Assembly (NCBI GenBank): GCA_031254155.1
Contig: JAIRVA010000250.1
Location: forward strand, 1 to 7,119
DNA: 7,119 bases
Direction of reading: 5' to 3'
From: Propionibacteriaceae bacterium
GTDB taxonomy: Bacteria; Actinomycetota; Actinomycetes; Propionibacteriales; Propionibacteriaceae
Position numbers and translations under genes: made by a program. Below, piece by piece: positions 1 through 6,515 of the stretch. Position 1 is the stretch's first letter. Each line of letters starts with the position of its first letter. The notes under the pieces are model-generated. The model saw only the letters and a program-made list of their open reading frames with translations, was not told the DNA's origin and searched no databases.

Positions 1-1066
1 TGTTCCGGGTGACGGGCTCCTCCAGCAACAACCCCTGGGACTTACGTTCCTCGGGACAGAGTCCCAGCCCGGCCGCGACCCCCGCCGCGGCCGAGCCGCG
101 ACGGAGTGGCTTGTCCTGGACCCGGACTTGCCCCGTCGTCGCCCGCCGGGCCCCGTAGACGGTCTCGAGGATCTCCGACCGCCCCGAACCCACCAGACCG
201 GCCAGACCGATGATCTCCCCGGCGTGCAGGTCGAAGGACACGCCGTCGAACACCCCCGCGAGACCCAAGTCCTGCACGGTGAGCACCACCTCGTCACGGG
301 GCCGGGCGGCGCGCGGCGGGAAGACCGACAAGCTCTCATGTCCGGTCATCAGGGCGATCACCTCGGCGGTCGAGGTGTCCGCGACCGCGAGACCGCTGGC
401 GACGGTCCGCCCGTCCTTCAACACAGTCACACGGTCACCGACCTCCCGGATCTCCTCGAGCCGGTGGGAGATATAGACCACACCAATACCCTCGCTGGTC
501 AGGTCGTGGACCAGCTTGAACAGGCTGGCGACCTCTTCGGAGTCCAGGATGGCGCTGGGTTCGTCCATGATGATGAGTTTGGCGTCGTGGGACAGCGCGC
601 GGGCCAGGGAGACGATCTGTTTGCCGGCGGCGCGGAGGCTGCCCACTTCGGTATCGGGCGAGATTTCGGAGTGCCCGAGGCGCGCAAGCAGCGCCCTGGC
701 CTCGGCCCGGGCGGCGAGCCGGCTGGTGAACCCGAGGCGCGAACGCTCGTGGCCGAGAAAGATGTTCTCCGCCACGGTCAGTCCGTCGACGACGTCGAGC
801 TCCTGGTACATCGTCACAATCCCGGCCGCCAGGGCGGACACGGGATTGGGGAAGCTCAGTTCCGTACCCTGCCAGACGATCGTCCCGGCATCGGGCCGGT
901 GGGCGCCCGCGAGGACCTTGATCAGGGTGGACTTGCCGGCGCCGTTCTGACCCAACAGACAATGGACTTCGCCGGGCAGGACGTCGAAGTCGACGCCGTC
1001 CAGCGCCCGTACGCCGGGGAAACGCTTCACGATCCCCCGCGCCTCCAGCAACCGTTCCCGATCCAC
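1..1066 (-). CDS. Sugar ABC transporter ATP-binding protein (RbsA/MglA/XylG type), 3' end cut off
   Basis: This protein would energise sugar uptake at the inner face of the membrane, working with a permease and a binding protein that are not in the window. About 355 residues are visible of the roughly 500 usual for the family. The reading frame is open to the window edge. Domain 1 has Walker A GQNGAGKST (residues 39-47), Q-loop YQELD (87-91), Walker B LIIMDEP (164-170) and H-loop SHRLEE (200-205). Its signature is the variant LRAAGKQ (144-150) instead of LSGGQ. Domain 2 begins near residue 260. It has the degenerate P-loop GLVGSGRSE (290-298) with no lysine and a CPEERKSQGL motif, both typical of the sugar (CUT2) class, where the second site is usually weak. 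The GTG start at 1064-1066 is chosen because GGAGGA lies 8 bases upstream and homology begins at once (LLEARGIVKRFPGV). The gene is divergent from a ROK regulator. The exact sugar cannot be told. Confidence 0.9.
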   Translation of the reverse strand, partial: MDRERLLEARGIVKRFPGVRALDGVDFDVLPGEVHCLLGQNGAGKSTLIKVLAGAHRPDAGTIVWQGTELSFPNPVSALAAGIVTMYQELDVVDGLTVAENIFLGHERSRLGFTSRLAARAEARALLARLGHSEISPDTEVGSLRAAGKQIVSLARALSHDAKLIIMDEPSAILDSEEVASLFKLVHDLTSEGIGVVYISHRLEEIREVGDRVTVLKDGRTVASGLAVADTSTAEVIALMTGHESLSVFPPRAARPRDEVVLTVQDLGLAGVFDGVSFDLHAGEIIGLAGLVGSGRSEILETVYGARRATTGQVRVQDKPLRRGSAAAGVAAGLGLCPEERKSQGLLLEEPVTRN

Positions 1067-1212
1067 TCCGACCGTCCTCCACCCGAATTTACTCGTCGCT
1101 ACCACGCCAATTTGCCCCACCCACACTCTAGGTACGGGAAATGTCACCGTCAACTACTAAAATAATGTCAATTCCGACGAAATTCGGGCAGTGGCCGTGC
1201 GAGAATGACCCC
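1067..1212. promoter_or_regulatory. Divergent control region between the sugar ABC ATPase and the ROK regulator
   Basis: This 146-bp gap is clearly richer in A and T around 1150-1190 than the genes on either side. It holds the left-facing promoter described separately and three GTCA/GTCAA elements on the plus strand (1143-1146, 1149-1153, 1167-1171). A short imperfect palindrome, CCGA-6-TCGG, lies near 1173-1186. For the ROK gene only a possible -10 box TAAAAT (1158-1163) is seen, without a convincing -35 box. ROK repressors commonly bind such divergent regions, so an operator is expected here, but no clear long inverted repeat identifies it. Confidence 0.5.
1125..1153 (-). promoter_or_regulatory. 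Sigma-70 type promoter of the sugar ABC transporter
   Basis: Read on the minus strand, a -35 box TTGACG (1153-1148) is followed by a 17-base spacer and a -10 box TAGAGT (1130-1125). This fits the vegetative actinobacterial pattern TTGACN-17-TANNNT. Transcription would start near 1118 and leave a leader of about 50 bases before the GTG at 1066. A second TTGACA lies at 1171-1166, but 17 bases beyond it there is no acceptable -10 box. Found by eye; no start site was mapped. Confidence 0.6.
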
Positions 1213-2472
1213 ATGCCACTGGACGTTTTACCGAAAGCCCGCCTGGCCGACCTGATCGACACGCGATGGCCGATGACCGACCGCGTCGCCGCGTTGGTGA
1301 CCCGCCTCATCGCCGCGGGTACGGCAACCACCCGGCCGGGCTTAGTCACCGCCACCGGGCTCGCCCGCTCGACGCTCAACGCCCAGTTGGACCGGCTGGT
1401 CCGTTCGGACATCGTCCTGAGGCGGGAGTCAGGGACCGCGGCGGGACGCGGCCGCCCGGCGGAACAATTGGCGCTCAACCCCGCCTGCGGGTTCGTCCTG
1501 GTCGCCGACCTGACGCCGCACCACGCCAACCTCGCGCTGGCCAACCTCGCCCAGGCGATCCTCGCCCAGACCCGGATCGACCTCGACATCGCGGACGGGC
1601 CGGAGGCCATCCTGGACCTCGTCACCCGCTCCGCGCTCGACATGGTCACCCGGCGCGGTCTCGACGCCCACCAGATCCGGGTGGTGGTCATGTCGTTGCC
1701 CGGTCCGGTGGACATCCACGGCGGACGGCCGGTCCGTCCGCCCATCATGCCCGGTTGGGACGAGTACCCCGTCGCCCACGCCTTGACCACGTCTTTCGGC
1801 TGTCCCACGCTCGTGGACAACGACGTCAACCTCATGGCGCTGGGCGAGGCCCGGTGCCTCCCGCCCGACCAGCTGCCCCTGTTGTTCGTCAAGATCGGGA
1901 CGGGGATCGGCGGGGGCCTGGTCACCGCCGACGGCCAGTTGCACCACGGTGCCGACGGCGCGGCCCTCGACATCGGCCACCTCCGGCTGACCGGTGGCCA
2001 GGAGACCGCCCAGTCCGGGGTCGTCTGCTCGTGTGGTAATGTCGGTTGTATCGAGGCCACTTCCTCCGTGGCCGCCATCACCCGTCATCTGCGCCAGGCC
2101 AAGGGCGATCCCACGCTCACCACCGCCGATCTGGGCCGACTGGTCCACTCCGGCGACGCCACGGCGACCCACCTCGTCCGCGAGGCCGCCGACCGGATCG
2201 GCGAGGCCGTCGCCGCCCTCGTCCACATCTGCAACCCGGCCCGCATCGTCCTCGGCAGTCCGTTGACCGCCGCCAGCGACGACATCCTGGCGGGGGTCCG
2301 CTCGGTGGTCTACCGGCGCGCCCTGCCGTTGGCGACCCGCAACCTGGTCCTCGCCCACTCGGTGACGGGCGCGGCGGCCGGCGTCATCGGCGGGATCGTC
2401 CTCGGGACCGAGTTCGTCCTCTCCCCCTCGGGCATCGACTCGCTCATCCGGTCCCACCGGGCACGCGGATGA
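1213..2472 (+). CDS. ROK-family transcriptional regulator (sugar-responsive repressor)
   Basis: A 419-residue protein of NagC/XylR-like layout: an N-terminal winged helix (about residues 20-75, with TTRPGLVTATGLARSTLNAQ) joined to a ROK sugar-kinase fold. In the fold I see DNDVN (202-206, carrying the catalytic-type Asp), the glycine-rich KIGTGIGGG (227-235), DIGH (253-256) and the zinc motif CSCGNVGCIE (272-281). The N-terminal phosphate-binding DxGGT motif of true kinases is replaced by ADLTPHH (98-104), so this is a sensor and DNA-binding protein rather than a kinase. DIGH replaces the usual E-x-GH. The ATG at 1213 is preferred over an in-frame ATG at 1141. The longer start would put the opposing promoter inside the gene, its extra residues come from the AT-rich gap, and a weak GAGAA site lies before 1213. 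It is divergent from a sugar transporter and probably represses it until the sugar binds. The gene ends 17 bases from a convergent ATPase gene, with no clear terminator between them. Confidence 0.88.
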   Translation: MPLDVLPKARLADLIDTRWPMTDRVAALVTRLIAAGTATTRPGLVTATGLARSTLNAQLDRLVRSDIVLRRESGTAAGRGRPAEQLALNPACGFVLVADLTPHHANLALANLAQAILAQTRIDLDIADGPEAILDLVTRSALDMVTRRGLDAHQIRVVVMSLPGPVDIHGGRPVRPPIMPGWDEYPVAHALTTSFGCPTLVDNDVNLMALGEARCLPPDQLPLLFVKIGTGIGGGLVTADGQLHHGADGAALDIGHLRLTGGQETAQSGVVCSCGNVGCIEATSSVAAITRHLRQAKGDPTLTTADLGRLVHSGDATATHLVREAADRIGEAVAALVHICNPARIVLGSPLTAASDDILAGVRSVVYRRALPLATRNLVLAHSVTGAAAGVIGGIVLGTEFVLSPSGIDSLIRSHRARG

Positions 2473-2489
2473 CGAAGTCACTGGGGAAC

Positions 2490-3269
2490 CTAGGCCTTGA
2501 CGGGGAAGACCGCGTACGCGATCCCGTTTGCCGACTCGATCCGGTCGACGCTGACGTGGAAGGCCCGTTCGATTACCCCGCTGGCGAGCGTCTCCGCCAC
2601 GTCACCCAGACCCAGCAGCCGGCCGCCGGCCATGACCGCCACGCGGTCCGAGTAGCGCAGCGCGAGGTCGATATCGTGGTTGACCATGATGATGGTCTTC
2701 CCCGCCGCGTTCAGCTGGCGGACGAGGCCCATGATCTCGTGACAGGCGTGGACGTCGAGGTACGTCGTCGGCTCGTCCATCAAGATGATGTCCGTGTCCT
2801 GGGCGAGGATCAGGGCGATGTACGCCCGCTGGCGCTCTCCGCCGGACAGGTGACGGACGTCCTGGTCCCGCAGGTGCGCGATCCCCGTACTCGTGAGGGC
2901 CGCGTCGATGTGCTCCCGGTCCCCCGGGCCGAGGCGGCGGAGGCCGTGGTGGTGGGGGTACCGCCCGCAGGCCACGAGCGCTTCCACGCTCATCACCGGC
3001 GGCCGGACACCCTGCGGGAGCAGCGCGATCCGCCGGGCCCGCGCCTTGCCGCCGAGTGACCGCGCCGGTTGTCCGCCGATCATGACCTCGCCCGCGTGCG
3101 GCGTGACGAGGCCGTCGATGATCTTCAGCAACGTCGACTTCCCGCAGCCGTTCGGCCCCACGATGCTGGTGACCTCACCTGGGGCGATGTCGAGGTCGAA
3201 GCCCGCGATGAGGGGCCGGCGGGTGTAGGAGTACGTGACCCCGTGAAGGCGAATAGCGTGGCTAGCCAT
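2490..3269 (-). CDS. FecE/BtuD-type ABC transporter ATP-binding protein (iron complex, haem or cobalamin uptake)
   Basis: A 259-residue cytoplasmic ATPase with all motifs intact: Walker A GPNGCGKST (residues 38-46), Q-loop LLPQG (83-87), signature LSGGERQRA (141-149), Walker B IILMDEPTTYLD (161-172) and H-loop NHD (197-199). The length and the DEPTTYLD form are standard for the family that drives siderophore, haem or vitamin B12 importers (FecE, FepC, BtuD, HmuV). It is the last gene of the operon. Its ATG (3267-3269) overlaps the end of the permease gene by 8 bases, and a GGGTGGG stretch lies just upstream, so translation is probably coupled. It would form a homodimer under a dimer of the neighbouring permease. 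The substrate cannot be told from the ATPase. Confidence 0.93.
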   Translation of the reverse strand: MASHAIRLHGVTYSYTRRPLIAGFDLDIAPGEVTSIVGPNGCGKSTLLKIIDGLVTPHAGEVMIGGQPARSLGGKARARRIALLPQGVRPPVMSVEALVACGRYPHHHGLRRLGPGDREHIDAALTSTGIAHLRDQDVRHLSGGERQRAYIALILAQDTDIILMDEPTTYLDVHACHEIMGLVRQLNAAGKTIIMVNHDIDLALRYSDRVAVMAGGRLLGLGDVAETLASGVIERAFHVSVDRIESANGIAYAVFPVKA

Positions 3270-4269
3270 CGCCCACCCGCCGGTTCCGGATGATGAGGTA
3301 GATGAAGAACGGCCCGCCGAGGAAGGCCATCAGGATGCCGACCGGGAGTTCGTACGGCGCGAAGGCGACGCGCGCCACCAGGTCGCAGCCGACGACGAAC
3401 GCCGCCCCCAGCGCGGCACTGAGGGGCAGGACGACGCGGGCGTCGTGACCGACGATGAACTTGACCATGTGCGGCACGATGAGCCCGACGAAGCCGAGCA
3501 GACCTGCGAAGCTCACCGCCGCCCCGGCGAGCAGCGCCGCGAGCCCGAGCAGCCCGAGCCGCCACCGGCCCACGGCGAGGCCGAGCGAGTGGGCGGTCGT
3601 GTCGCCGAGCGTCAGGATGGTGAGCCGCCCGGCCAGGAACAGGGCGACCACGAGGCCGATGAGGATGTACGCCGCCGGCCAGGTCAGCTTGGCGAGCGTC
3701 ATGCCCGCCAGTCCGCCGACCAGGAACGTACTGGCACCGACGTAGACGTCCGGGTTGACGATGAGGACGGCGTTCATGCCCGCCCCGAAGATGGTCGAGA
3801 GCGCGATACCGGCCAGGACGACCGTCAACCGGCTCGTACCCGCCCCGAGCGAGAGGGCGAAGATGATGAGCGCGGTGACGAGCGCGCCGGCGAAAGCCGC
3901 GACGGGCTGGAGCGCCAGCGCGCCCGGGAAGGCGGCGCTCATCAGCAGGACGGCGAGCCCGGCCCCGGAGTTGATCCCGATGATGTTGGGGCTGGCGAGC
4001 GGGTTGTCGAGCACCGACTGGATGATCGCGCCCGCGGTCGCGAGCGCCGCCCCCGCGAGCAGGGCCGCCACGACGCGCGGCGCCCGGACGTTGATGAGGA
4101 TGCTCCGCGCGCTGTCCGTGATCTCGCCCCCGATCACGAGGGTCCAGAACTCACCGACGCCCACCGTACTCGACCCGACAAAGAAAGCCACGACCGTGAC
4201 GGCAACGAGGCCGGCCGCGACCGCCGTGCCGGCGAGTACGACCGTCCGACGTTGCCGGGCGGGACTCAT
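3262..4269 (-). CDS. FecCD/BtuC-type ABC transporter permease
   Basis: A 335-residue, very hydrophobic protein with about ten predicted membrane helices; the first covers roughly residues 11-32. It carries the marks of the FecCD family: NVRAPRVVAALLAGAALA near residue 60, QSVLDNPLASPNIIGINSGA near 88-107, FVGLIVPHM in the C-terminal third (the loop that touches the ATPase), then HDARVVLPLSAALGA and ELPVGILMAFLGGPFF. It forms the membrane channel, usually as a homodimer, for ferric siderophore, haem or cobalamin import. Only one permease gene is present, which is normal for BtuC/HmuU-like systems. The ATG at 4267-4269 overlaps the stop of the binding-protein gene as ATGA, a 4-base overlap. There is no strong ribosome site of its own, so coupled translation is likely. 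Confidence 0.93.
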   Translation of the reverse strand: MSPARQRRTVVLAGTAVAAGLVAVTVVAFFVGSSTVGVGEFWTLVIGGEITDSARSILINVRAPRVVAALLAGAALATAGAIIQSVLDNPLASPNIIGINSGAGLAVLLMSAAFPGALALQPVAAFAGALVTALIIFALSLGAGTSRLTVVLAGIALSTIFGAGMNAVLIVNPDVYVGASTFLVGGLAGMTLAKLTWPAAYILIGLVVALFLAGRLTILTLGDTTAHSLGLAVGRWRLGLLGLAALLAGAAVSFAGLLGFVGLIVPHMVKFIVGHDARVVLPLSAALGAAFVVGCDLVARVAFAPYELPVGILMAFLGGPFFIYLIIRNRRVGDG

Positions 4270-5267
4270 TTCACGAGGATGTCGTGGAGGATCTGGTAGC
4301 TCTGCCCCCAGTTCGCGTTCGGCTTATAGAGGAAGAGCGCCGGATCCAGCGTGACGTACCGTCCGTTCTTGACCGCGTCGAGGCTCGCCCAGGCCGGGTT
4401 GGCGGCCGTCGCCGCCTGCAGGTTCTTGGTCGCGGCGTCGACGTCGTTGCCCATGGGGACGACGAGGATGAAGTCCGGGTTCGCCGCGATGATGGACTCC
4501 AGGCTGAAGTCCTTCAGCAGGCTGGGATTTTGGTCGGCCAGGTTCGTCACCCCGAGATCGGCCAACATCGCGCCGGTCATGGTCTTCGAGTTCTGCACGC
4601 TCGTACCACCGGAGTACGTCGTCATGAGCAGGACGGTCGGCGACGCACTGGGCATGCTCGCCACGATGCCGTCGATCTGACGGGAGACCGCCGCGCAGTT
4701 CTGCTCGTAGAGGTCCTTCCGCCCGGTGATGTCGGTCAGGATGCCCATCATCCGCTGGTAGTCGGCGAAGGTGGTGACGGCGAAGTAGGCGACGGGGATG
4801 CCTGCCGCGACGAGGCTCGGACGCAGGTCGACCTGGCCGGCACCCGACGTTCCCCGCCCCCCGGCCGCGCTCGTCATGAGGACGAAATCGGGGTTGAGGG
4901 CGATGATCTGCTCGACGTTCGGCGCCGTGAAGTCCCCGACCGGGGCGACATCCGGCGAGGTCAGGGTGTAGTCCTGGGCGGCGTCGGTGGTCGCGCCGAC
5001 AAGCGTCCCGCCCGCCAGTTCCCACATGTTCGCGAAGCTGCCCATGGTGGCCACCACGCGGTCGGTGCTCGCCACGACGACCGGGTTGCCGAGGTCGTCC
5101 GTGAACTGGTGGGTCATCGGGGTCGCGGCGGTCGCCGTGGGCGTACCCGCCGACGTGGTGCTTGAGGCCGGGGGGGCCGGCGTCCCGCCCGCACAGCCTG
5201 TCAGGCCGGCCGCGAGACCAAGGCCCAGGAGGGTGACGAGCGCACGGCGCAGTTTCATGGTTGACAC
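4266..5267 (-). CDS. Iron-complex/tetrapyrrole-class solute-binding lipoprotein of an ABC transporter
   Basis: A 333-residue exported lipoprotein of the periplasmic-binding-protein 2 class (FecB, FepB, BtuF, HmuT). It has a basic start (MKLRR), a hydrophobic stretch and the lipobox LTGC with the lipidated Cys at residue 25. A Pro/Ser/Thr/Ala-rich linker to about residue 50 follows, then the binding fold. Family features include FTDDLGNPVVV, PNVEQIIALNPDFVLM and a second LESIIAANPDFILV repeat in the C-terminal lobe. The GTG at 5265-5267 is chosen because AAAGG lies 6 bases upstream. Alternatives are the ATG at 5258 (no ribosome site at good distance) and a GTG at 5291 directly after the upstream stop (would put extra residues before the signal peptide). 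It captures the ligand outside the membrane and delivers it to the overlapping permease. The ligand is unknown: siderophore, haem-like tetrapyrrole or cobalamin are all possible. Confidence 0.88.
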   Translation of the reverse strand: MSTMKLRRALVTLLGLGLAAGLTGCAGGTPAPPASSTTSAGTPTATAATPMTHQFTDDLGNPVVVASTDRVVATMGSFANMWELAGGTLVGATTDAAQDYTLTSPDVAPVGDFTAPNVEQIIALNPDFVLMTSAAGGRGTSGAGQVDLRPSLVAAGIPVAYFAVTTFADYQRMMGILTDITGRKDLYEQNCAAVSRQIDGIVASMPSASPTVLLMTTYSGGTSVQNSKTMTGAMLADLGVTNLADQNPSLLKDFSLESIIAANPDFILVVPMGNDVDAATKNLQAATAANPAWASLDAVKNGRYVTLDPALFLYKPNANWGQSYQILHDILVK

Positions 5268-5291
5268 ATCGTACCTTTCGTTCGGTGCCAC

Positions 5292-6290
5292 TCAGTGCAC
5301 GAGGAGTTTTTGCCCGTGGGCGCAGTAGTCGTCCTGGGCCAGGATGTCGCCATCGTGATAGTACGCGGCCCGGGCGCGGCAGCCGCCGCAGATGTCGTTG
5401 AACTCGCACGTCCCGCAGGCACCCTTATAGTCCTGCGTCCGCAGGGTCTGGAAGACCGGGCTCGACGCCCAGATCTCGTCGAAGGGCATCGCCCGGACGT
5501 CCCCGGCTTCTTCGGTCATGTACGCGCAGGGCCGGACGATGCCCTCCGAGCCGACGACGCAGTACGAGAGCCCGGCGATGCAGCCGCGGCTGAACCGGGT
5601 ATCGATCCCGACCTGGCGGGCGACGCGCATGAACTGGGGCGCGCACGTCGGCTTGATGTCGATGGAGACCTCCGCCTGCTTGGCCATGAGGTCCCGCAAC
5701 AACTGCTCGTTCTCCTTCACGGCGAGCGAGGTCGACTCGATGTACTTCCCGCGCCCCACTGGGATCAGGAAGAACACGTAGTGGGCGACGGCGCCGAGCT
5801 GCTCGGCGAAGTCGGTGATGTCGCAGATCTCCTGCCGGTTCCAGCCGACGACGGTGGTGTGGATCTGGAAGGGCAGCCCAGCCGCCTTGCAGTTCTCGAT
5901 GCCGGCCAGCGTCTGCGCGTGGGCGCCGGGCAGGCCGCGGAAACGGTCGTGTTTCGCCTCGTCCAGGCTGTCGATGCTGATGCCCATGGCCATGGCGCCG
6001 CACTCCTTCAGGCGACGGGCGTTCTCGGCGGTGAGCAGCGTACCGTTGGTACCGAAAACCGGGCGGAGGCCCCGCGAGGCGGCGTGGGCGACCAGGTCGA
6101 AGATGTCGGGCCGCATCAACGGCTCGCCGCCGGAGAAGATCATGATCTTGAACCCGGCCTTGGCAATCTGGTCGATCATGGTCATCGCCTCAGCCGTGGT
6201 GAGTTCTTTGTCCCCAGTCTCGCCCGCGTCCTGGTAACAGTGCTCGCACTTGAGGTTACACTTGTTCGTTGTCATCCACGAAACGATCAC
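5292..6290 (-). CDS. Radical SAM/SPASM protein of the AhbD/NirJ (haem and haem d1 maturation) type
   Basis: A 332-residue cytoplasmic enzyme. The radical SAM cluster motif is C11-x3-C15-x2-C18 and the SAM-binding GGEP is at 54-57. The C-terminal SPASM-like region has C237, C244-x10-C255 with a GxxxxC turn, then C292-x2-C295-x5-C301-x2-C304 and C323, enough for auxiliary 4Fe-4S clusters. The segments PTCAPQFMR (214-222), RGCIAGLSYC (235-244) and CGTCEFNDICGGCRARA (292-308) are, from memory, the pattern of AhbC, AhbD and NirJ. These enzymes act on Fe-coproporphyrin or related tetrapyrroles in sirohaem-based haem and haem d1 synthesis. The N-terminus (TTNKCNLKCEHCYQ, KIMIFSGGEPLMRPDI) most resembles the NirJ2/AhbD branch. 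The GTG start at 6288-6290 has GGAAGG 7 bases upstream. It is the first gene of the operon and the importer genes follow within 25 bases. No other ahb, nir or hem gene is visible. A role as a peptide maturase is less likely but not excluded. Confidence 0.82.
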   Translation of the reverse strand: MIVSWMTTNKCNLKCEHCYQDAGETGDKELTTAEAMTMIDQIAKAGFKIMIFSGGEPLMRPDIFDLVAHAASRGLRPVFGTNGTLLTAENARRLKECGAMAMGISIDSLDEAKHDRFRGLPGAHAQTLAGIENCKAAGLPFQIHTTVVGWNRQEICDITDFAEQLGAVAHYVFFLIPVGRGKYIESTSLAVKENEQLLRDLMAKQAEVSIDIKPTCAPQFMRVARQVGIDTRFSRGCIAGLSYCVVGSEGIVRPCAYMTEEAGDVRAMPFDEIWASSPVFQTLRTQDYKGACGTCEFNDICGGCRARAAYYHDGDILAQDDYCAHGQKLLVH

Positions 6291-6419
6291 TCGGGCGCCT
6301 TCCAGTCAAAACAATTGCCGAACGAAGTTTACTCACGCCAGGCGGTTTTTCCCGTCCCGTACTCACCTTTTGGGAAAACGTCCACGAAGATGACACCCAC
6401 CCAGCGGGACACAACGCGA
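6291..6419 (-). promoter_or_regulatory. Leader and probable promoter region of the radical SAM-importer operon
   Basis: This non-coding stretch upstream of the radical SAM gene is richer in A and T than the genes. On the minus strand a possible -10 box TAAACT (6331-6326) would give a leader of about 30 bases, but no good -35 box stands 16-18 bases before it. The ribosome site GGAAGG is at 6303-6298. I see no DtxR/IdeR-type iron box (TTAGG...CCTAA) and no cobalamin riboswitch core. An imperfect inverted pair, AGTAAAC and GTTTTGACT, brackets the leader near 6304-6333 and could be an operator, but the arms do not match evenly. Confidence 0.35.
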
Positions 6420-6470
6420 ACCGAGTTCGGTTCATGGTGGTCGCGGAACGAGAGTGGAGCGAACGACGGG
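6420..6470. repeat. Direct repeat copy 1, carrying a duplicate of the tRNA-Gly 3' end
   Basis: These 51 bases align with 6553-6602 at about 46 of 51 columns (four substitutions and one single-base gap, by hand). The right 16 bases (6455-6470) are identical to the last 16 bases of tRNA-Gly including its encoded CCA (6587-6602). The rest matches the sequence just downstream of that tRNA. A perfect palindrome with 7-base arms, GAACCGA-GT-TCGGTTC, overlaps its left end at 6418-6433. Confidence 0.85.
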
Positions 6471-6472
6471 TC

Positions 6473-6513
6473 GGACCGTCGAGAGGAAACCCGGTGGGTT
6501 TCCGAACCGGTCC
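6473..6513. repeat. Nested inverted repeat (hairpin) between the two direct repeats
   Basis: The core is a perfect 8-bp stem, GGAAACCC (6485-6492) and GGGTTTCC (6496-6503), with a 3-base loop. It is enclosed by a second perfect pair, GGACCG (6473-6478) and CGGTCC (6508-6513), separated from the core by unpaired bases. No T-run follows on either strand, so it is not a classic intrinsic terminator. It could still stop transcription leaving the tRNA genes. Confidence 0.7.
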
Positions 6514-6515
6514 GG

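Noticed and set aside
128..1165. Long plus-strand open frame opposite the sugar ABC ATPase
   Set aside because: It is a GC-rich shadow. The minus frame carries every ABC motif in order, while the plus frame shows no recognisable domain.
1141..1212. N-terminal extension of the ROK protein from ATG 1141
   Set aside because: The added 24 residues come from AT-rich intergenic DNA that contains the opposing promoter, and they do not look like part of the winged-helix domain.
1429..2481. Long minus-strand frame opposite the ROK gene
   Set aside because: Low-complexity, charged, Gly/Asp/Arg-rich product typical of antisense frames in high-GC DNA; the ROK frame is fully motif-supported.
2473..2489. 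Terminator between the convergent ROK and ATPase genes
   Set aside because: Only 17 bases lie between the stops, and I could not find a stable hairpin or T-run there.
3445..4299. Plus-strand frame of 284 residues opposite the permease
   Set aside because: The product is almost all charged residues (Asp, Glu, Arg), the mirror of a hydrophobic membrane protein; no ribosome site and no domain.
6485..6503. Possible anticodon arm (loop CCGGTGG, would read as GGT, Thr) of a plus-strand tRNA with a long variable arm
   Set aside because: The base before the anticodon is C, not the invariant T, the stem is better explained as an 8-bp hairpin, and no matching acceptor or D-arm is found upstream.
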